64,000 nt of DNA. Source: Tillus elongatus (lineage: Eukaryota; Arthropoda; Insecta; Coleoptera; Cleridae). This document shows, one piece after another, positions 42,581 through 52,692 of the stretch; the first letter of the stretch is position 1, and each line of letters starts with the position of its first letter. The position numbers and the translations under genes were made by a program. Where the stretch lies: NCBI GenBank assembly GCA_964006375.1, contig OZ023265.1:173235443-173299442 (forward strand), given 5' to 3'. A model generated the notes under the pieces. That model was not told the DNA's origin. It did no database searches and saw only the letters and a program-made list of their open reading frames with translations.

Positions 42581-44759
42581 GAATTTTTTTTACATTTCAA
42601 CAACACACCACGAGGGCTTGCAGCCTAAATACTATCGTACCGTGGGTGTTGACAAGGAGGAAAGAGGCAGCTTGTTAATTCTGGACTTGAAGGTTTGGAG
42701 GTTCGTAGGAGAAGGAAAAACATGTGCCGGCAAGGCATTCCACAACTTGGAAGTCCTCGGGACGAAAGAGCGGGCATAACAAGATGTTCTATGTCTGGTG
42801 ACCTGGACAGTAAAAGAATGCATTCGCTCTGTTTCCCTGGTAGATCTGTTGGGGGCAGCAGGTGGGGGAACTATGGAGGAAAGCTCCCCTGAGCAGTGCC
42901 CGTGCAGATATCTATAAAAAAGAGAGAGGTCACCAACGGCACGTCGGTGGGCAAGGGATGGCAGCCTTTGGGTGAGGGTAGGGTCACCGATGAGACGTAT
43001 AGCTCTTTTTTGAATGGAGTCCAGGATAACTAGTGTAGAAGCGGCAGCGGCACCCCAGATGTGGGAGCAGTATTCGAGGTTTGGCCTTATTTGTGAAGTA
43101 TATAAGGTATAGAGATTAGCTGGTGAAAAGCATTTACGAGCCCGGAAGAGGAAACCTAATTTCTTAGCAGCTGCTTCTGCAATTGATGTGACATGTTGGT
43201 GCCAATTAAGATTTGGATCTACAGAAATGCCAACAAGCGAAAAGGACTCATTACTTTGAATAACTTGGTTGTTCATTGTGATGGGTCTAGGGCTGGTGTA
43301 TCTCTTGTGAGAAAGAAAGCAAGACTTAGTTTTGGTGGGGTTGAATTGTACAAGATTTCTACTTCCCCAGTCTATTATTTTTTGGAGATCCACGGAGACA
43401 GAACTCTCCATGAGTCTGCGATCATCATCTAATTGGGCTAAAGAGACAGGTTTAGAATATTGTATATTTGAATGGAGGGTACTGTCGTTCGCGTAGCTGT
43501 GAACTGAGTTGGATGTGCTAGAGAGGAGGTTATTGATGTGGAGAAGAAACAAAGTAGGGGCTAAAGCTGAACCTTGAGGAACTCCTGCATTAATTGGATA
43601 CAGTTTAGAGGAATGGCCATCCACAACAACAGATATGCTCCTGTTGGAGAGGAAATCTGCTGTCCAGGTACAAATTTTTGGTGGTAGGCCATAGGCCGGA
43701 AGTTTATTAAGCAGCGCTGCGTGCCAGACCTGGTCGAATGCTTTTGATATGTCTAGAGCAACAATCTGGGATTCACCGTGTTGTTCCATAGACTTGTTCC
43801 AAGAATGGGTGACAAAGGAAAGGAGGTCGGCAGTCGATCTGCGCTGACGGAATCCATACTGCCTGTCGTGGAGTAGACTGTGTTTTTCAAGAAATTTTAG
43901 TAATTCGGTGTTTATATACTTTTCCATCACTTTAGAGACGACTGAAAGGAGAGAAATAGGCCTGTAGTTGCTAGGAAGCGCTTTGGATCCTTTCTTGGGG
44001 ATGGGTTGTACTCGAGCAGTTTTCCAGTTACTAGGGAATATGCCTTTATTATACGATATCTGAAACAGACGAGTCAGGACAGGAGCAAGCTCTGGTGCGC
44101 ATTTTTTGAGAACAATTGCTGGGATCTCGTCAAGGCCAGAGTCTTTCCTGGTATTAAGAGAAGAGAGCATCTTTCGTACCTTTTTAGTTTTGAAAATGAT
44201 ATCCGGCAATTTTATGTGCAACATTGGGGACTGTTGGTGGTTAAACATTTGGAGGTGGGTTGAGAGTAGAATTGCCGGCGAACAACGAAGCAAAAAGTTC
44301 AGCCTTGCCCAAGACGGTAGAAACAATCTCATCCCCTGAGACAAGAGGTGGGAACGTGCTTTTGCAAAAATTATTCCCAATAGATTTAGCAAGAGTCCAG
44401 AAGGGTTTGCCGCCGTTGGAGCTTGAAAGGACTTTGTTTTTGATGTGGTTATTAAACGGGTTTTTTGCCTCAGAAAGAATGCGGACATAGCGGTTTCTTG
44501 CGTCGTTAAATGCTTGACGATTTTCTTGACTGGGATTGTGTAGAAGCGTTTTGTGAGCTTTGACCTTTTCAAGTCTGGCCTTGTCGCAGGATTTAGAGAA
44601 CCAGGGCTTTTGAGTGGCTGAAGAGGTTTTCTGTGTACGTGGGATAAATAATTCCATGCCAGCTTGGATAATTTCGGTGACGTTTTGTGAGATATCAGAG
44701 GGGTCAGGATGAGAGAAGCAGACAGACGCCCATGGAAATGAGGAAAAGTAATCCCGCAT
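42581..44759 (-). mobile_element. CR1/Jockey-type LINE, 5'-truncated
   Basis: Minus-strand LINE whose coding part ends at 42632. It has a short 3' UTR and an A8 tail at 42584-42591. The start (44759) lies in the linker between endonuclease and RT, so the endonuclease is missing. A second, more damaged copy lies at 45.95-47.13 kb. Confidence 0.85.
42632..44759 (-). pseudogene. LINE reverse transcriptase, nearly intact but with a frameshift and a catalytic change
   Basis: The pre-RT linker is in the frame 44241-44759 (ISQNVTEIIQAGMELFIPRT, KPWFSKSCDKARLEKVKAHK). It hits a TAA after NPPPNV, and an indel near 44215 moves the rest into the frame that runs to 42632. That frame holds SGLDEIPAIVLKKCAPELAP, PIPKKG..NYRPISLLSVVSK, QYGFRQRRSTADLL, LDISKAFDQVWH, GVPQGSALAPTLFLLHINNL, then SYANDSTLHS, then LVGISVDPNLNWHQHV and the C-terminal QKRAIRLIGDP..FVPRTSKLWNALPAHVF. 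The YADD active site reads YAND (AAC at 43487-43489), which removes a catalytic Asp. No RNase H. Confidence 0.9.
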
Positions 44760-45686
44760 TCTTAATAGAGAAAGATTAATAGAGAAATATCGATGTTAAC
44801 ACTTTTTAGAAGCTTTTTTAAATGATCCTTCAATCCCAATCTTTAAGGTTTGTTTAAATTTAAAATGTTAGTTCTAGTAATATCTCGTACCAATTCCATC
44901 GTGCACAATTCTTATGAAAATTCATTACGATAAGGTATTTGCTGCGTTCCAATTTTTTTTTTAGTTTAGTCTCGTCTGTAACATTAACTTTACCAATTCG
45001 CACTATTAGACCCAGGATCATATTTGGGCTTATATTTTTCTTCTTATTTTCTACAGAATTTCAAAGGAATCTTACCAATAATTCGTGAAATGTGTACTGC
45101 TAATAAGTACACTTAGAGAACCCAAAACACCACATGTTTAAAGGCCTGACGATCGTTTTACCAAGAACGATTTTACCTGATTTTTATCCAGTCCAGTAAT
45201 TTCCACCTGTCAACAACATTACACAATGTAACTTGGTTATTGTCTTGCTAGTTATTGTGTTATCAAAGGAGACGTCAATATCTCAACAGGTCTTTAATGT
45301 TCAGTCATTGTCCTGCACGCTCCATATTGCATCATCTAACTATTTGCGTATCCGATAGACTAAGTGTAAGAACAAAGCCCTGATGACATTAATCGATACA
45401 ATAAATTATGAGAAATTAATAGCCCTGTCTGTAATTAACGCCTGTCATCGTTCAATAGAGCTTTATTGAAAACACACGCCGTTAATAGCCAATTTTAAAG
45501 CATAAATTCGTAATTAAAATTTGTTGTGTTGCTAAATTGTATCCCGAGTGAAAAAATTGGGACAATGTATTAAACCTACACGATTAATTAGTAAAAATGA
45601 AAGACCGAATAGAGTAGTTAAAATCAGTTACAAAAACATAATTAAATTCAGGTAAACTTAATGCTAGATGTATTCGCACCATTATT
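44760..45686. other. AT-rich DNA with a PLE terminal-repeat scrap
   Basis: 45107-45163 is a family-1 PLE fragment on the minus strand (GTACACTTAGAGAACCC..CCTGACGATCGTTTTA, carrying the GTC and GATC loop but not CTGATGA). A family-A scrap lies near 44920. No gene. Confidence 0.55.
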
Positions 45687-45690
45687 AGAA

Positions 45691-45735
45691 CCGCAAACCG
45701 GTTTCGCTCTAATTAGAGCTCATTAGTAGGGTATA
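45691..45735 (-). ncRNA. hammerhead-ribozyme-like core (family 4)
   Basis: Minus strand: CTAATGA (45720-45726), the perfect stem II hairpin GCTCTAATTAGAGC (45706-45719), then GAAAC (45701-45705) with no extra bases, exactly hammerhead spacing. CGGTTTGCGGT follows; its TGCGGT pairs with ACCCTA upstream except for one C-C mismatch. Only G5 of the core is changed (CTAATGA for CTGATGA). Confidence 0.5.
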
Positions 45736-45954
45736 CTAATTACAGCGAGAACACACTTATAAAGTAATACGGCCATGGTAGTCAGCCTTTTAGAACATTG
45801 TCGCTATATTAGGGAAGAAACGGGCCAGGGGTGACAATTTACAAAATTGTTAGTCGGTTGTACACAGTTTCAATTTTATAATATTTTGTGTTATTTGGAT
45901 CTCTCCTGACCACATACTACCTGATTCCGTAACAAGATGGCAACCCTGTCCTAC

Positions 45955-47128
45955 ATCTCACAATGTTTCTTAGCAGCCGCTTCTTCAATTGTTGTGACAT
46001 GTTGGTGCCAATTGAGATTTCGATCCACAGAAATGCCAACAAGTGATAAGGACTCATTACTTTGAATAACTTGGTTGTTTATTATGATGGGTCTAGGGCT
46101 GGTGTATCTCTTATGAGATAGAATGCAAGATTGAGATTTGTTGGAGTTGAATTGTACAAGATTTATACTTCCCCAGTCCAATATTTTTTGGAGATCTACA
46201 GAGACAGAACCCTTGATGAGTCTGCGATCCTTATCTAATTGCGATAAAGAGACACGCTTAGAATATTGTATTTTTGAGTGGAGGGTGCTGTGGTCCTCGT
46301 AACTGTGAATTGGACTGGATGTGCTAGAGAGGAAGTCATTGATGTGGAGAAGAAACAAAGTAGGGACTAAAGCTGAACCTAGAGACGACTGAAAAGAGAA
46401 AAATAGGCCTGTAGTTGCTTGGATCCTTCCTTGGGGACGGGTTGTACTCGAGCAGTTTTCCAGTTACTAGGGAATATGCCTCTATAGATGTCTGAAACAG
46501 ACGAGTCAGGACAGGAGCATGTTTTGGTGCGCATTTTTTTAGAACAATTGCTGGGATCTCGTCAAGGCCAGAAGCTTTCCTGGTATTAAGATAAGAGAGC
46601 ATATTTCGTACCTTTTTAGTTTTGAAAATGATAGCAGTAATTTTATGCGCGACATTGGGGACTGTTGGTGGTTGAACATTTGGAGGTAGGTTGAGAGTAG
46701 AATTGCCGGCGAACAACGAGGCAAAAAGTTCAGCCTTGCCCAGGGCGGTAGGAACAATTTCATCCCCTGAAACAAGAGGTGGGAACGTGCTCTTGCAGAA
46801 ATTATTTCCAATTGATTTAGCAAGAGTCCAGAAGGGTTTGCTGCCGTTGGAGCTTGAGAGACTTTGTTTTTGATGTGGTTATTAAACGAGTTTTTTTGCA
46901 TCAGAAAGAATGCGAACATAGCGGTTTCTTGCGTCGTTAAATGCTTGCGGTTTTCTTGACTGGGATTGTGTAGAAGCGTTTTGTGAGCTTTGACCTTTTC
47001 AAGTCTGGCCTTGTCGCAGGATTTAGAGAACCAGGGCTTTTGAGCGGCTTAAGAGGTTTCTGTGTACGTGGAATAAATAATTCCATGCCAGCTTGGATAA
47101 TTTCGGTGACGTTTTGTGAGATATCAGA
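45955..47128 (-). pseudogene. second copy of the CR1/Jockey-type LINE, heavily deleted
   Basis: Colinear with 43.16-44.70 kb. It keeps the linker (ISQNVTEIIQAGMELFIPRT), RT block 1 (SGLDEIPAIVLKKCAP) and the active-site region, where YADD is SYEDHSTLHS. About 350 bp between ..YRPIFLFSVVS and LFLLHINDFLSS are deleted, removing RT blocks 2-4. It is truncated at both ends: it stops at LGISVDRNLNWHQHV..AAAKKH on the 3' side. Confidence 0.85.
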
Positions 47129-47867
47129 GATATATAAACGTATCAAAGATCAAACATACCTTCGTTTTGGCTGCCAGCGGCCCAGGTTCGCGCTTATTTG
47201 AAATTTTTTTTTGCAAAATATCTCTTTTTAATAAAACTTCGTTAAAAATGCATGTGGGTCACAAGCAATTAACTTTTTCTAATTAATTATTGTAATATTC
47301 ACTGTTTCTCTTAGAAAATAATGACGTTATCTAATTACATATAATATATACAGGGTGTTTCCTTATATATGAACATTTTTTCAATTCTAATGTATATGTA
47401 GACAAAAAAATTCGCTATTGAGATTCCTAAACTTGTCCGAGGTTTGGTTATTTATTTTCTGTAGATTATTATATCTCAAAGATTTTGTCACGTTCTGTTT
47501 ATGAACATGGCTAAATCGAAAATGGTTTATTAATTAAAATGAATTTCTAGTTGAATCCGCAATTGAGAGAATCAAAATTAGATTTGTTTGAAATACAAAC
47601 ATATCATGCACAACAGGTTATTTGTTCAAACAGTAATTAACTAGATATTATAAATAAATGTTACTGACATTTGAATATGCATTTGCGTGTATATATTAGG
47701 TATTTCTATTTAAATACTTCTAAAGGTTTCTGATCTAGACAATAAATTTATTTATTGTCTGGATCAGAAACCTTTCATTGAGTATTTAATTATGTCTATC
47801 CTAGACTGTGTGACGTTTAGGAGTGAAATAGTATTTCTATGAATAATATTTTATAGAGTTTTTACTG
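47129..47867. other. AT-rich DNA with a hairpin and a CAGGGTG-type end
   Basis: TATACAGGGTGTTTCC at 47347-47362 resembles MITE ends in the window. A long hairpin lies at 47711-47788. No gene. Confidence 0.5.
47711..47788. repeat. ~37-bp-arm hairpin
   Basis: Arms 47711-47747 and 47750-47788 pair through TAAATAC, AAGGTTTCTGATC, AGACAATAAAT and their complements with few mismatches and a 2-nt centre. Possibly a tiny MITE. Confidence 0.75.
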
Positions 47868-48854
47868 ACATTCAGCAATATTCCGGTTATCCGCAGCATC
47901 CCCGAACTCGAGGGTGCAGTGGATAATCTACAGTCCAAAATTCAATGTTCTATCGAACATGCATCAAGGACGTATCCCGCCCAGAGCAATCTGCCACCTT
48001 TTCCGTCCAGTATCAGAGAAATGATACTCGAAAAGAACCGCGTGCGTAGACTAGCTCAACGCACCGGAAACCCCACCGACAAACGAGACGAAAACAGACT
48101 CATCAAACAAGTACGATCCGCCCTACAAGAACTCCGCAACAATCGTTGGGAGGAGCGCCTGCAAACCCTGTCTACCCAAGACAATTCCGTCTGGCAAATG
48201 GCGAAAACCCTTCGCTTCCAAAGACTTCCGATATCCCCGGTTCACGGCCGTAACGGTGCCGTATACACGGATGCGGAGAAAGCTACTGCATTCGCGCAGA
48301 TCATCTGGAGTTGCAATTCAGCCCGAATTATAACAACGTTGATCTGTCGCACGTAGCAAGAACGCACCGCTACGTCAGGAGTGCGCTTCGCACCACCCCA
48401 GACACAACTATCGAGCCCACAACTTTCGAAGAAGTTTCCTAAATAATCAAATCATTAAAAATTAGGAAAGCTCCGGGATACGATGGAATCTCCAACGTAG
48501 CCCTGAAAAACCTCCCCCGCAAAGCCGTGGTATTCCCAGTTACGATTATGAATACCAGCACTCCACCATAGACCAAGTCCTTCGTGTGGTGGAAAACATC
48601 ACCGAAGGATTTAGTAAAAACAAGTCAACTGGTGCAATATTTCTTGACATTGCTCAAGCCTTCGATATGGTTTGGCATGCGAGCCTCCTAAACAAACTTC
48701 TATGTTAATTATCGTCTCCCTCTGATTCTGCTAATCAGGTCATACCTGCAACAGAGGAAGTACCAGGTCAAGCACTTGGGAGCCAGATCTAGAACGTACA
48801 CAGCCACGGCTGGCCTCCCGCAGGGTTTTGCTATCTCCCCTCTGCTGTACAATA
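47868..48854 (+). pseudogene. Jockey-type LINE, 5' part (host of the nested LINE)
   Basis: Frame 47919-48356 (MDNLQSKIQCSIEHASRTYP, MILEKNRVRRLAQRTGNPTD, NSVWQMAKTLR) is the linker between endonuclease and RT in Jockey-type ORF2. Then RT blocks in broken frames: IIKSLKIRKAPGYDGISNVA, STIDQVLRVVENITEGFSKN, GAIFLDIAQAFDMVWHASLL, YQVKHLGARS..AGLPQGFAISPLLYN. The reading is interrupted at LLYN by the nested LINE and resumes at 54845. A deletion between 48530 and 48550 has removed part of RT. Confidence 0.85.
48842..48854 (+). repeat. target-site duplication, left copy
   Basis: CTGCTGTACAATA, identical to 54832-54844. It encodes the LLYN of the interrupted LINE. Confidence 0.95.
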
Positions 48855-48942
48855 GTAGTAGTAGTAGTAGCAGTGGTGGGGAGGCCAACGCCAAGCAAGT
48901 AGGCCACAATGGGCCCTTTTTGCCAACCCCAGCAACCATGCT

Positions 48943-51900
48943 CTACTCTTCCTCGGTTCCGTCGCCAAACCGCCTCGACCTCGAGATGAAGGCCGTGACG
49001 GTCTTCAATTGGACGGTACTTACCTGATTCCCCTGCAGAGTCCTTGATCCGAACAATTCTGCTCGAAGACTCCCAAAAGCCTCGCATTCACACAGGTAGT
49101 GGTAGGACGTTTCTTCATCCTCGCCACATTCCTGGCAAATGGGATCCCTCTCTACGCCTATCAATGTGAGGTGTCTTCTAAGGGCGCAGTGGCCTGTCAG
49201 CACCCCGAGGATGCGGCGAAGCGCAGGTCGACTCCTTCCGAGTAGCCAGACAGCTTTATCTCTGTCCGGTCCCTCCACGAAGTCCCTCGCCTGCCTGCAG
49301 CCATCAACCGACCCCCAGTGCCTCTCCATTGCTTCCTCGGTCCACCTGTCTAAGACGACAGAGACTGTCTTCCTACTTATGCCTATCGCAGGCTCCGGGC
49401 CACAGAACGGCCGCCGGGAACCAAGCTTTGCGAGATTATTCGCCACCTCATTCCCCGCCACGCCACAGTGTCCCGGAACCCACACCAGTTGCACCTCCTT
49501 CGTCCTGGCTAGCCCTCTGAGGGCGTCAGCGCACTCCTGAACCAGGGGTGACCTGATTCTGGCCGCGCAGACTGCCCGGAGGACCGCCTGGCTATCCGAG
49601 CAAATGCACACACATTTCTCGGGACTCATCTTCACATCCTGTCTATTGGCCACAGACAGGATAGCATACGCCTCTGTTTCGAATGCCGTGGTGTATGCGC
49701 CAAGAGCATAGCTCTCGCGCACCCCCAGGCCCTCGATGTATATTCCTGCCCCGGAGGATTGCTGGTCCTCCAGCCGCGATCCGTCGGTGAAACAGACCAG
49801 GCTTGCGGGCTGGAATGTAACCTCATTTTCCCTCCACTGATCCCTACTGGGGATCCTGAGGGTGTATGGCCTAGTCAACCTAATATCGTCCTCGGCATCC
49901 CTCACCTTTATGGCGGAAATCGGAATTTCCTTTTCCACCTCCTTGGCGACTCTTGCATGCCCTATTACTGCTCCCTCTCCGCTCCAGTTACCTGAGTCCC
50001 GGATCCTAAGATGCGACGCCATAGCCTCCCTTCTGATACAGATGGGAAGCGGTGGCAGCATCAACAGGACCTCTAGTGCGGCTGAGGGTGTCGTCCTCAT
50101 AGCGCCTGTGATACCCAGGATAGCCAGCCTTTGGAGTTTGGCCAGCTTCCTGCTGGTTGTTTGGTTCACACCACACCACCAGACCAACGCCCCATAGAGG
50201 ATTCTCGGCCTGACGATCGCAGTGTAGATCCAATGAAGGATCCGGGGGTTAACTCCCCAGGTCCTCCCTATCACACGACGCAGCTGCCAGAGGGTCGCTA
50301 CTCCCTTCCTCACAACTCGTTCTATTTGCGACCCCCATGTTAGTTTCGGGTCCAGGATCACCCCCAGATATTTGACCTCCCGCACTAAAGCTAAAGGTTT
50401 TCCAAACATCACGGGCGCCCTGAACCCCTCTACCTTCCTCTTCTTGGTAAATAGAATCATCTCCGTCTTCGCCGGGTTTACGGAGAGTCCCTGCTCACCA
50501 CACCACCTTTCGATTATGCTACAGGCAGCTTGCATGCACTCACAGACGACGCCGAGGAATTTGCCGGTGACTAAGACCAGCCCATCATCAGCGTACGCCT
50601 GTGCGTAGAAGCCATTCTCAGAGAGCCGCTCCAAGAGGCCGTCCATGACCAGACACCATAGATGAGGCGAAAGGCAGCTCCCCTGGGGACAGCCGCCCGT
50701 CACCCCAACGTCCAGCCCTCGGCCCCCCAAGGTCAGCGACACTCTCCTGTCCCCCAGCATGCTCGCCACCCAGCTTATTAGGGACCTCGGCGTTCCCCTC
50801 TCCTGTAGGGCGTTACAGACCGTATCCGTCCTTGCCTTATCAAAGGCCCCCTCCACATCGAAGAACACAGCTAATGTGCTCTCCCCGTAGTGTAGAGCCC
50901 TTTCCACCTTCCGCGTCACAGCGTGGAGCGCCGTCTCCGTCGATTTTCCCCGCTGGTACGCGTGCTGACCTTTGTGGAAGGGATGATCCTTGAGGATCCC
51001 TCCCAACATAAACCTATCTACTAACTTTTCCAATGCCTTAAGTAGGAAGGATGTTAGGCTGATTAGCCTGTACGCCTTGGCCAGCGTGTAGTCCTCCCTT
51101 CCCGGTTTGGGAATGAAGACCCCCCTAACCCGGCGCCAGGCCTTTGGGACGTAGCCCCACGCCAGGCTGGCCCGAAAAACCTCCCTTATGTTGGGAAGCA
51201 GTATATCCAGGCCCCTCTGGAGCAGGGCTGGAAAAATCCCATCGCAGCCTGCGGATTTGAATGGAGCGAACTCGCTCACCGCCCAGGTTATAGAGCCATC
51301 TGTGACCACCTCCTCCGCCAGCTGCCAGTCCGCATTCGGGACTGTCCACCGGCCCGGTTCGGCAGCCTCCGTGACGGCTCCACCGCCCTCAAGGTGAACT
51401 TCGGCGAGATGACGCAGGGTCTCCTCACCGGTGCTTGTCCAGCTCCCGTCCTGTTTCCTTAAAGATCCTACATTACTACCTAACTCTTGTTTGAGTACTC
51501 TCACCAGCCTGGCTGCGTCAGGCAGGGAATTGACTTCCCCGCAGTACGCGCGCCAACCAGCTCGCTTACTCCGGCGTAATTCCTTCTTAAACTCCCTTCT
51601 GGCAGTCCTAAACTCGTCCCAGGCCGCTTCACCCGATTCTCGGACGGCTCGGTTTAAGGCCCTCCGAGTCCGCCCGCGTAGTACGGCGAGATCCTTGTTC
51701 CACCATCTAACTTTGATGGACGGTTCCCCCCTAAGTGGTGACGCGGCCTCGTAGGCTGCCATTATTTTCCCTTCTAGGGCCTCGACCTCGCTATCTAATG
51801 CCTCTATAGAGAGTCTACTCCCCTCTGGGCTCCTTGGCGACCCACCGAGGCCTATTAGATAGGCATCCCAGTCGGTCTTCCTTGGATTTCTTCTGGGGGG

Positions 51901-52692
51901 AGAACTCTCACGGTCCACATCCAATTCAAAGCTGATCATACGATGATCAGACATTGATATGTGTTCCGTCACCCTCCAGTTAGATATATCCTCCGTTATT
52001 CCTCTGCTCGCTAACGTAATGTCGATCACCTCCTGTCGGATACGATTGACAAACGTTGGAGCTGTACCTCTATTTAATACCTCTAGGTTCGTTGTAGCCA
52101 AGTACTCTAATAGAGCCTCACCGCGTGGGTTGGTATCCGTGCTGCCCCACAATCTGTGGTGAGAATTGGCATCGCAGCCTATTATCAGTTGTAGCCCATG
52201 CTCCCTCGCGTAATCGACGATACGCACCAATTCCTCCGACGGAGGCAGCCCCCGCCGATCGTAGGGAACATAAAGGCTGCACATCAGAACCTTAAGCCTA
52301 ATATTACTCACCTTATACTCCAGGACAGCTGCTGTGACGTCCCTGGACCCGAGCTGCGGCAGCAACATCACGTCCAGATCCCTCGACGCCAGTATGCATG
52401 TCCTTGGTTGTTCTTCCTGTGCTTCACCACCGATGAGGATGTTGAAGCCAATTCCTCCAAGCCCTCTAACTTGCTTCCTAAACACATAAGGCTCTTGAAT
52501 CAACACTACGCCGCCTGGACCGCCTGCGAGGAGCTTTGCTAGCTCCCCAGTGGCATCCCGGCTATGCTGAAGGTTGATCTGGCCCACCCGCAGTTGCCCC
52601 GCGAATTTAATCGCGACGCCGCTCGGGCGGAGGCCTCCCCTGGTCGGAGCCCGTCCGTTCGCCCGCCGCAGGCCGGGCGGAGGCGACCGCAC
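48943..52692 (-). CDS. LINE ORF2: endonuclease, reverse transcriptase, RNase H, Cys/His tail (1249 aa, intact)
   Basis: Endonuclease, residues ~30-255: LRVGQINLQHSRDATGE, VVLIQEPYVF, LQLIIGCDANSHHRLWGS, ..SDHRMISFEL (catalytic Asn/Glu/Asp/His motifs all present). Reverse transcriptase, ~430-790: FIPKPGRED, YRLISLTSFLLKALEKLVDR, LAVFFDVEGAFDKARTD, GGCPQGSCLSPHLW, QAYADDGLVLV (YADD near residue 699), VKYLGVILDPKLTW. RNase H, ~960-1095: VCFTDGSRLED, FETEAYAILS, CICSDSQAVLRAV, LVWVPGHCGVAGNEVANNLA (all four acidic residues kept). The end has CQECGEDEETSYHYLCEC. RNase H plus this tail fits the LOA/I-R1 group. The start Met overlaps ORF1 by 86 bases in the +1 frame, so translation probably needs reinitiation or frameshifting. 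No lesion seen. Confidence 0.95.
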   Translation of the reverse strand: MRSPPPGLRRANGRAPTRGGLRPSGVAIKFAGQLRVGQINLQHSRDATGELAKLLAGGPGGVVLIQEPYVFRKQVRGLGGIGFNILIGGEAQEEQPRTCILASRDLDVMLLPQLGSRDVTAAVLEYKVSNIRLKVLMCSLYVPYDRRGLPPSEELVRIVDYAREHGLQLIIGCDANSHHRLWGSTDTNPRGEALLEYLATTNLEVLNRGTAPTFVNRIRQEVIDITLASRGITEDISNWRVTEHISMSDHRMISFELDVDRESSPPRRNPRKTDWDAYLIGLGGSPRSPEGSRLSIEALDSEVEALEGKIMAAYEAASPLRGEPSIKVRWWNKDLAVLRGRTRRALNRAVRESGEAAWDEFRTARREFKKELRRSKRAGWRAYCGEVNSLPDAARLVRVLKQELGSNVGSLRKQDGSWTSTGEETLRHLAEVHLEGGGAVTEAAEPGRWTVPNADWQLAEEVVTDGSITWAVSEFAPFKSAGCDGIFPALLQRGLDILLPNIREVFRASLAWGYVPKAWRRVRGVFIPKPGREDYTLAKAYRLISLTSFLLKALEKLVDRFMLGGILKDHPFHKGQHAYQRGKSTETALHAVTRKVERALHYGESTLAVFFDVEGAFDKARTDTVCNALQERGTPRSLISWVASMLGDRRVSLTLGGRGLDVGVTGGCPQGSCLSPHLWCLVMDGLLERLSENGFYAQAYADDGLVLVTGKFLGVVCECMQAACSIIERWCGEQGLSVNPAKTEMILFTKKRKVEGFRAPVMFGKPLALVREVKYLGVILDPKLTWGSQIERVVRKGVATLWQLRRVIGRTWGVNPRILHWIYTAIVRPRILYGALVWWCGVNQTTSRKLAKLQRLAILGITGAMRTTPSAALEVLLMLPPLPICIRREAMASHLRIRDSGNWSGEGAVIGHARVAKEVEKEIPISAIKVRDAEDDIRLTRPYTLRIPSRDQWRENEVTFQPASLVCFTDGSRLEDQQSSGAGIYIEGLGVRESYALGAYTTAFETEAYAILSVANRQDVKMSPEKCVCICSDSQAVLRAVCAARIRSPLVQECADALRGLARTKEVQLVWVPGHCGVAGNEVANNLAKLGSRRPFCGPEPAIGISRKTVSVVLDRWTEEAMERHWGSVDGCRQARDFVEGPDRDKAVWLLGRSRPALRRILGVLTGHCALRRHLTLIGVERDPICQECGEDEETSYHYLCECEAFGSLRAELFGSRTLQGNQVSTVQLKTVTAFISRSRRFGDGTEEE

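Noticed and set aside
42632..44263. Plus-strand frames across the 42-44 kb LINE
   Set aside because: Antisense of the LINE RT.
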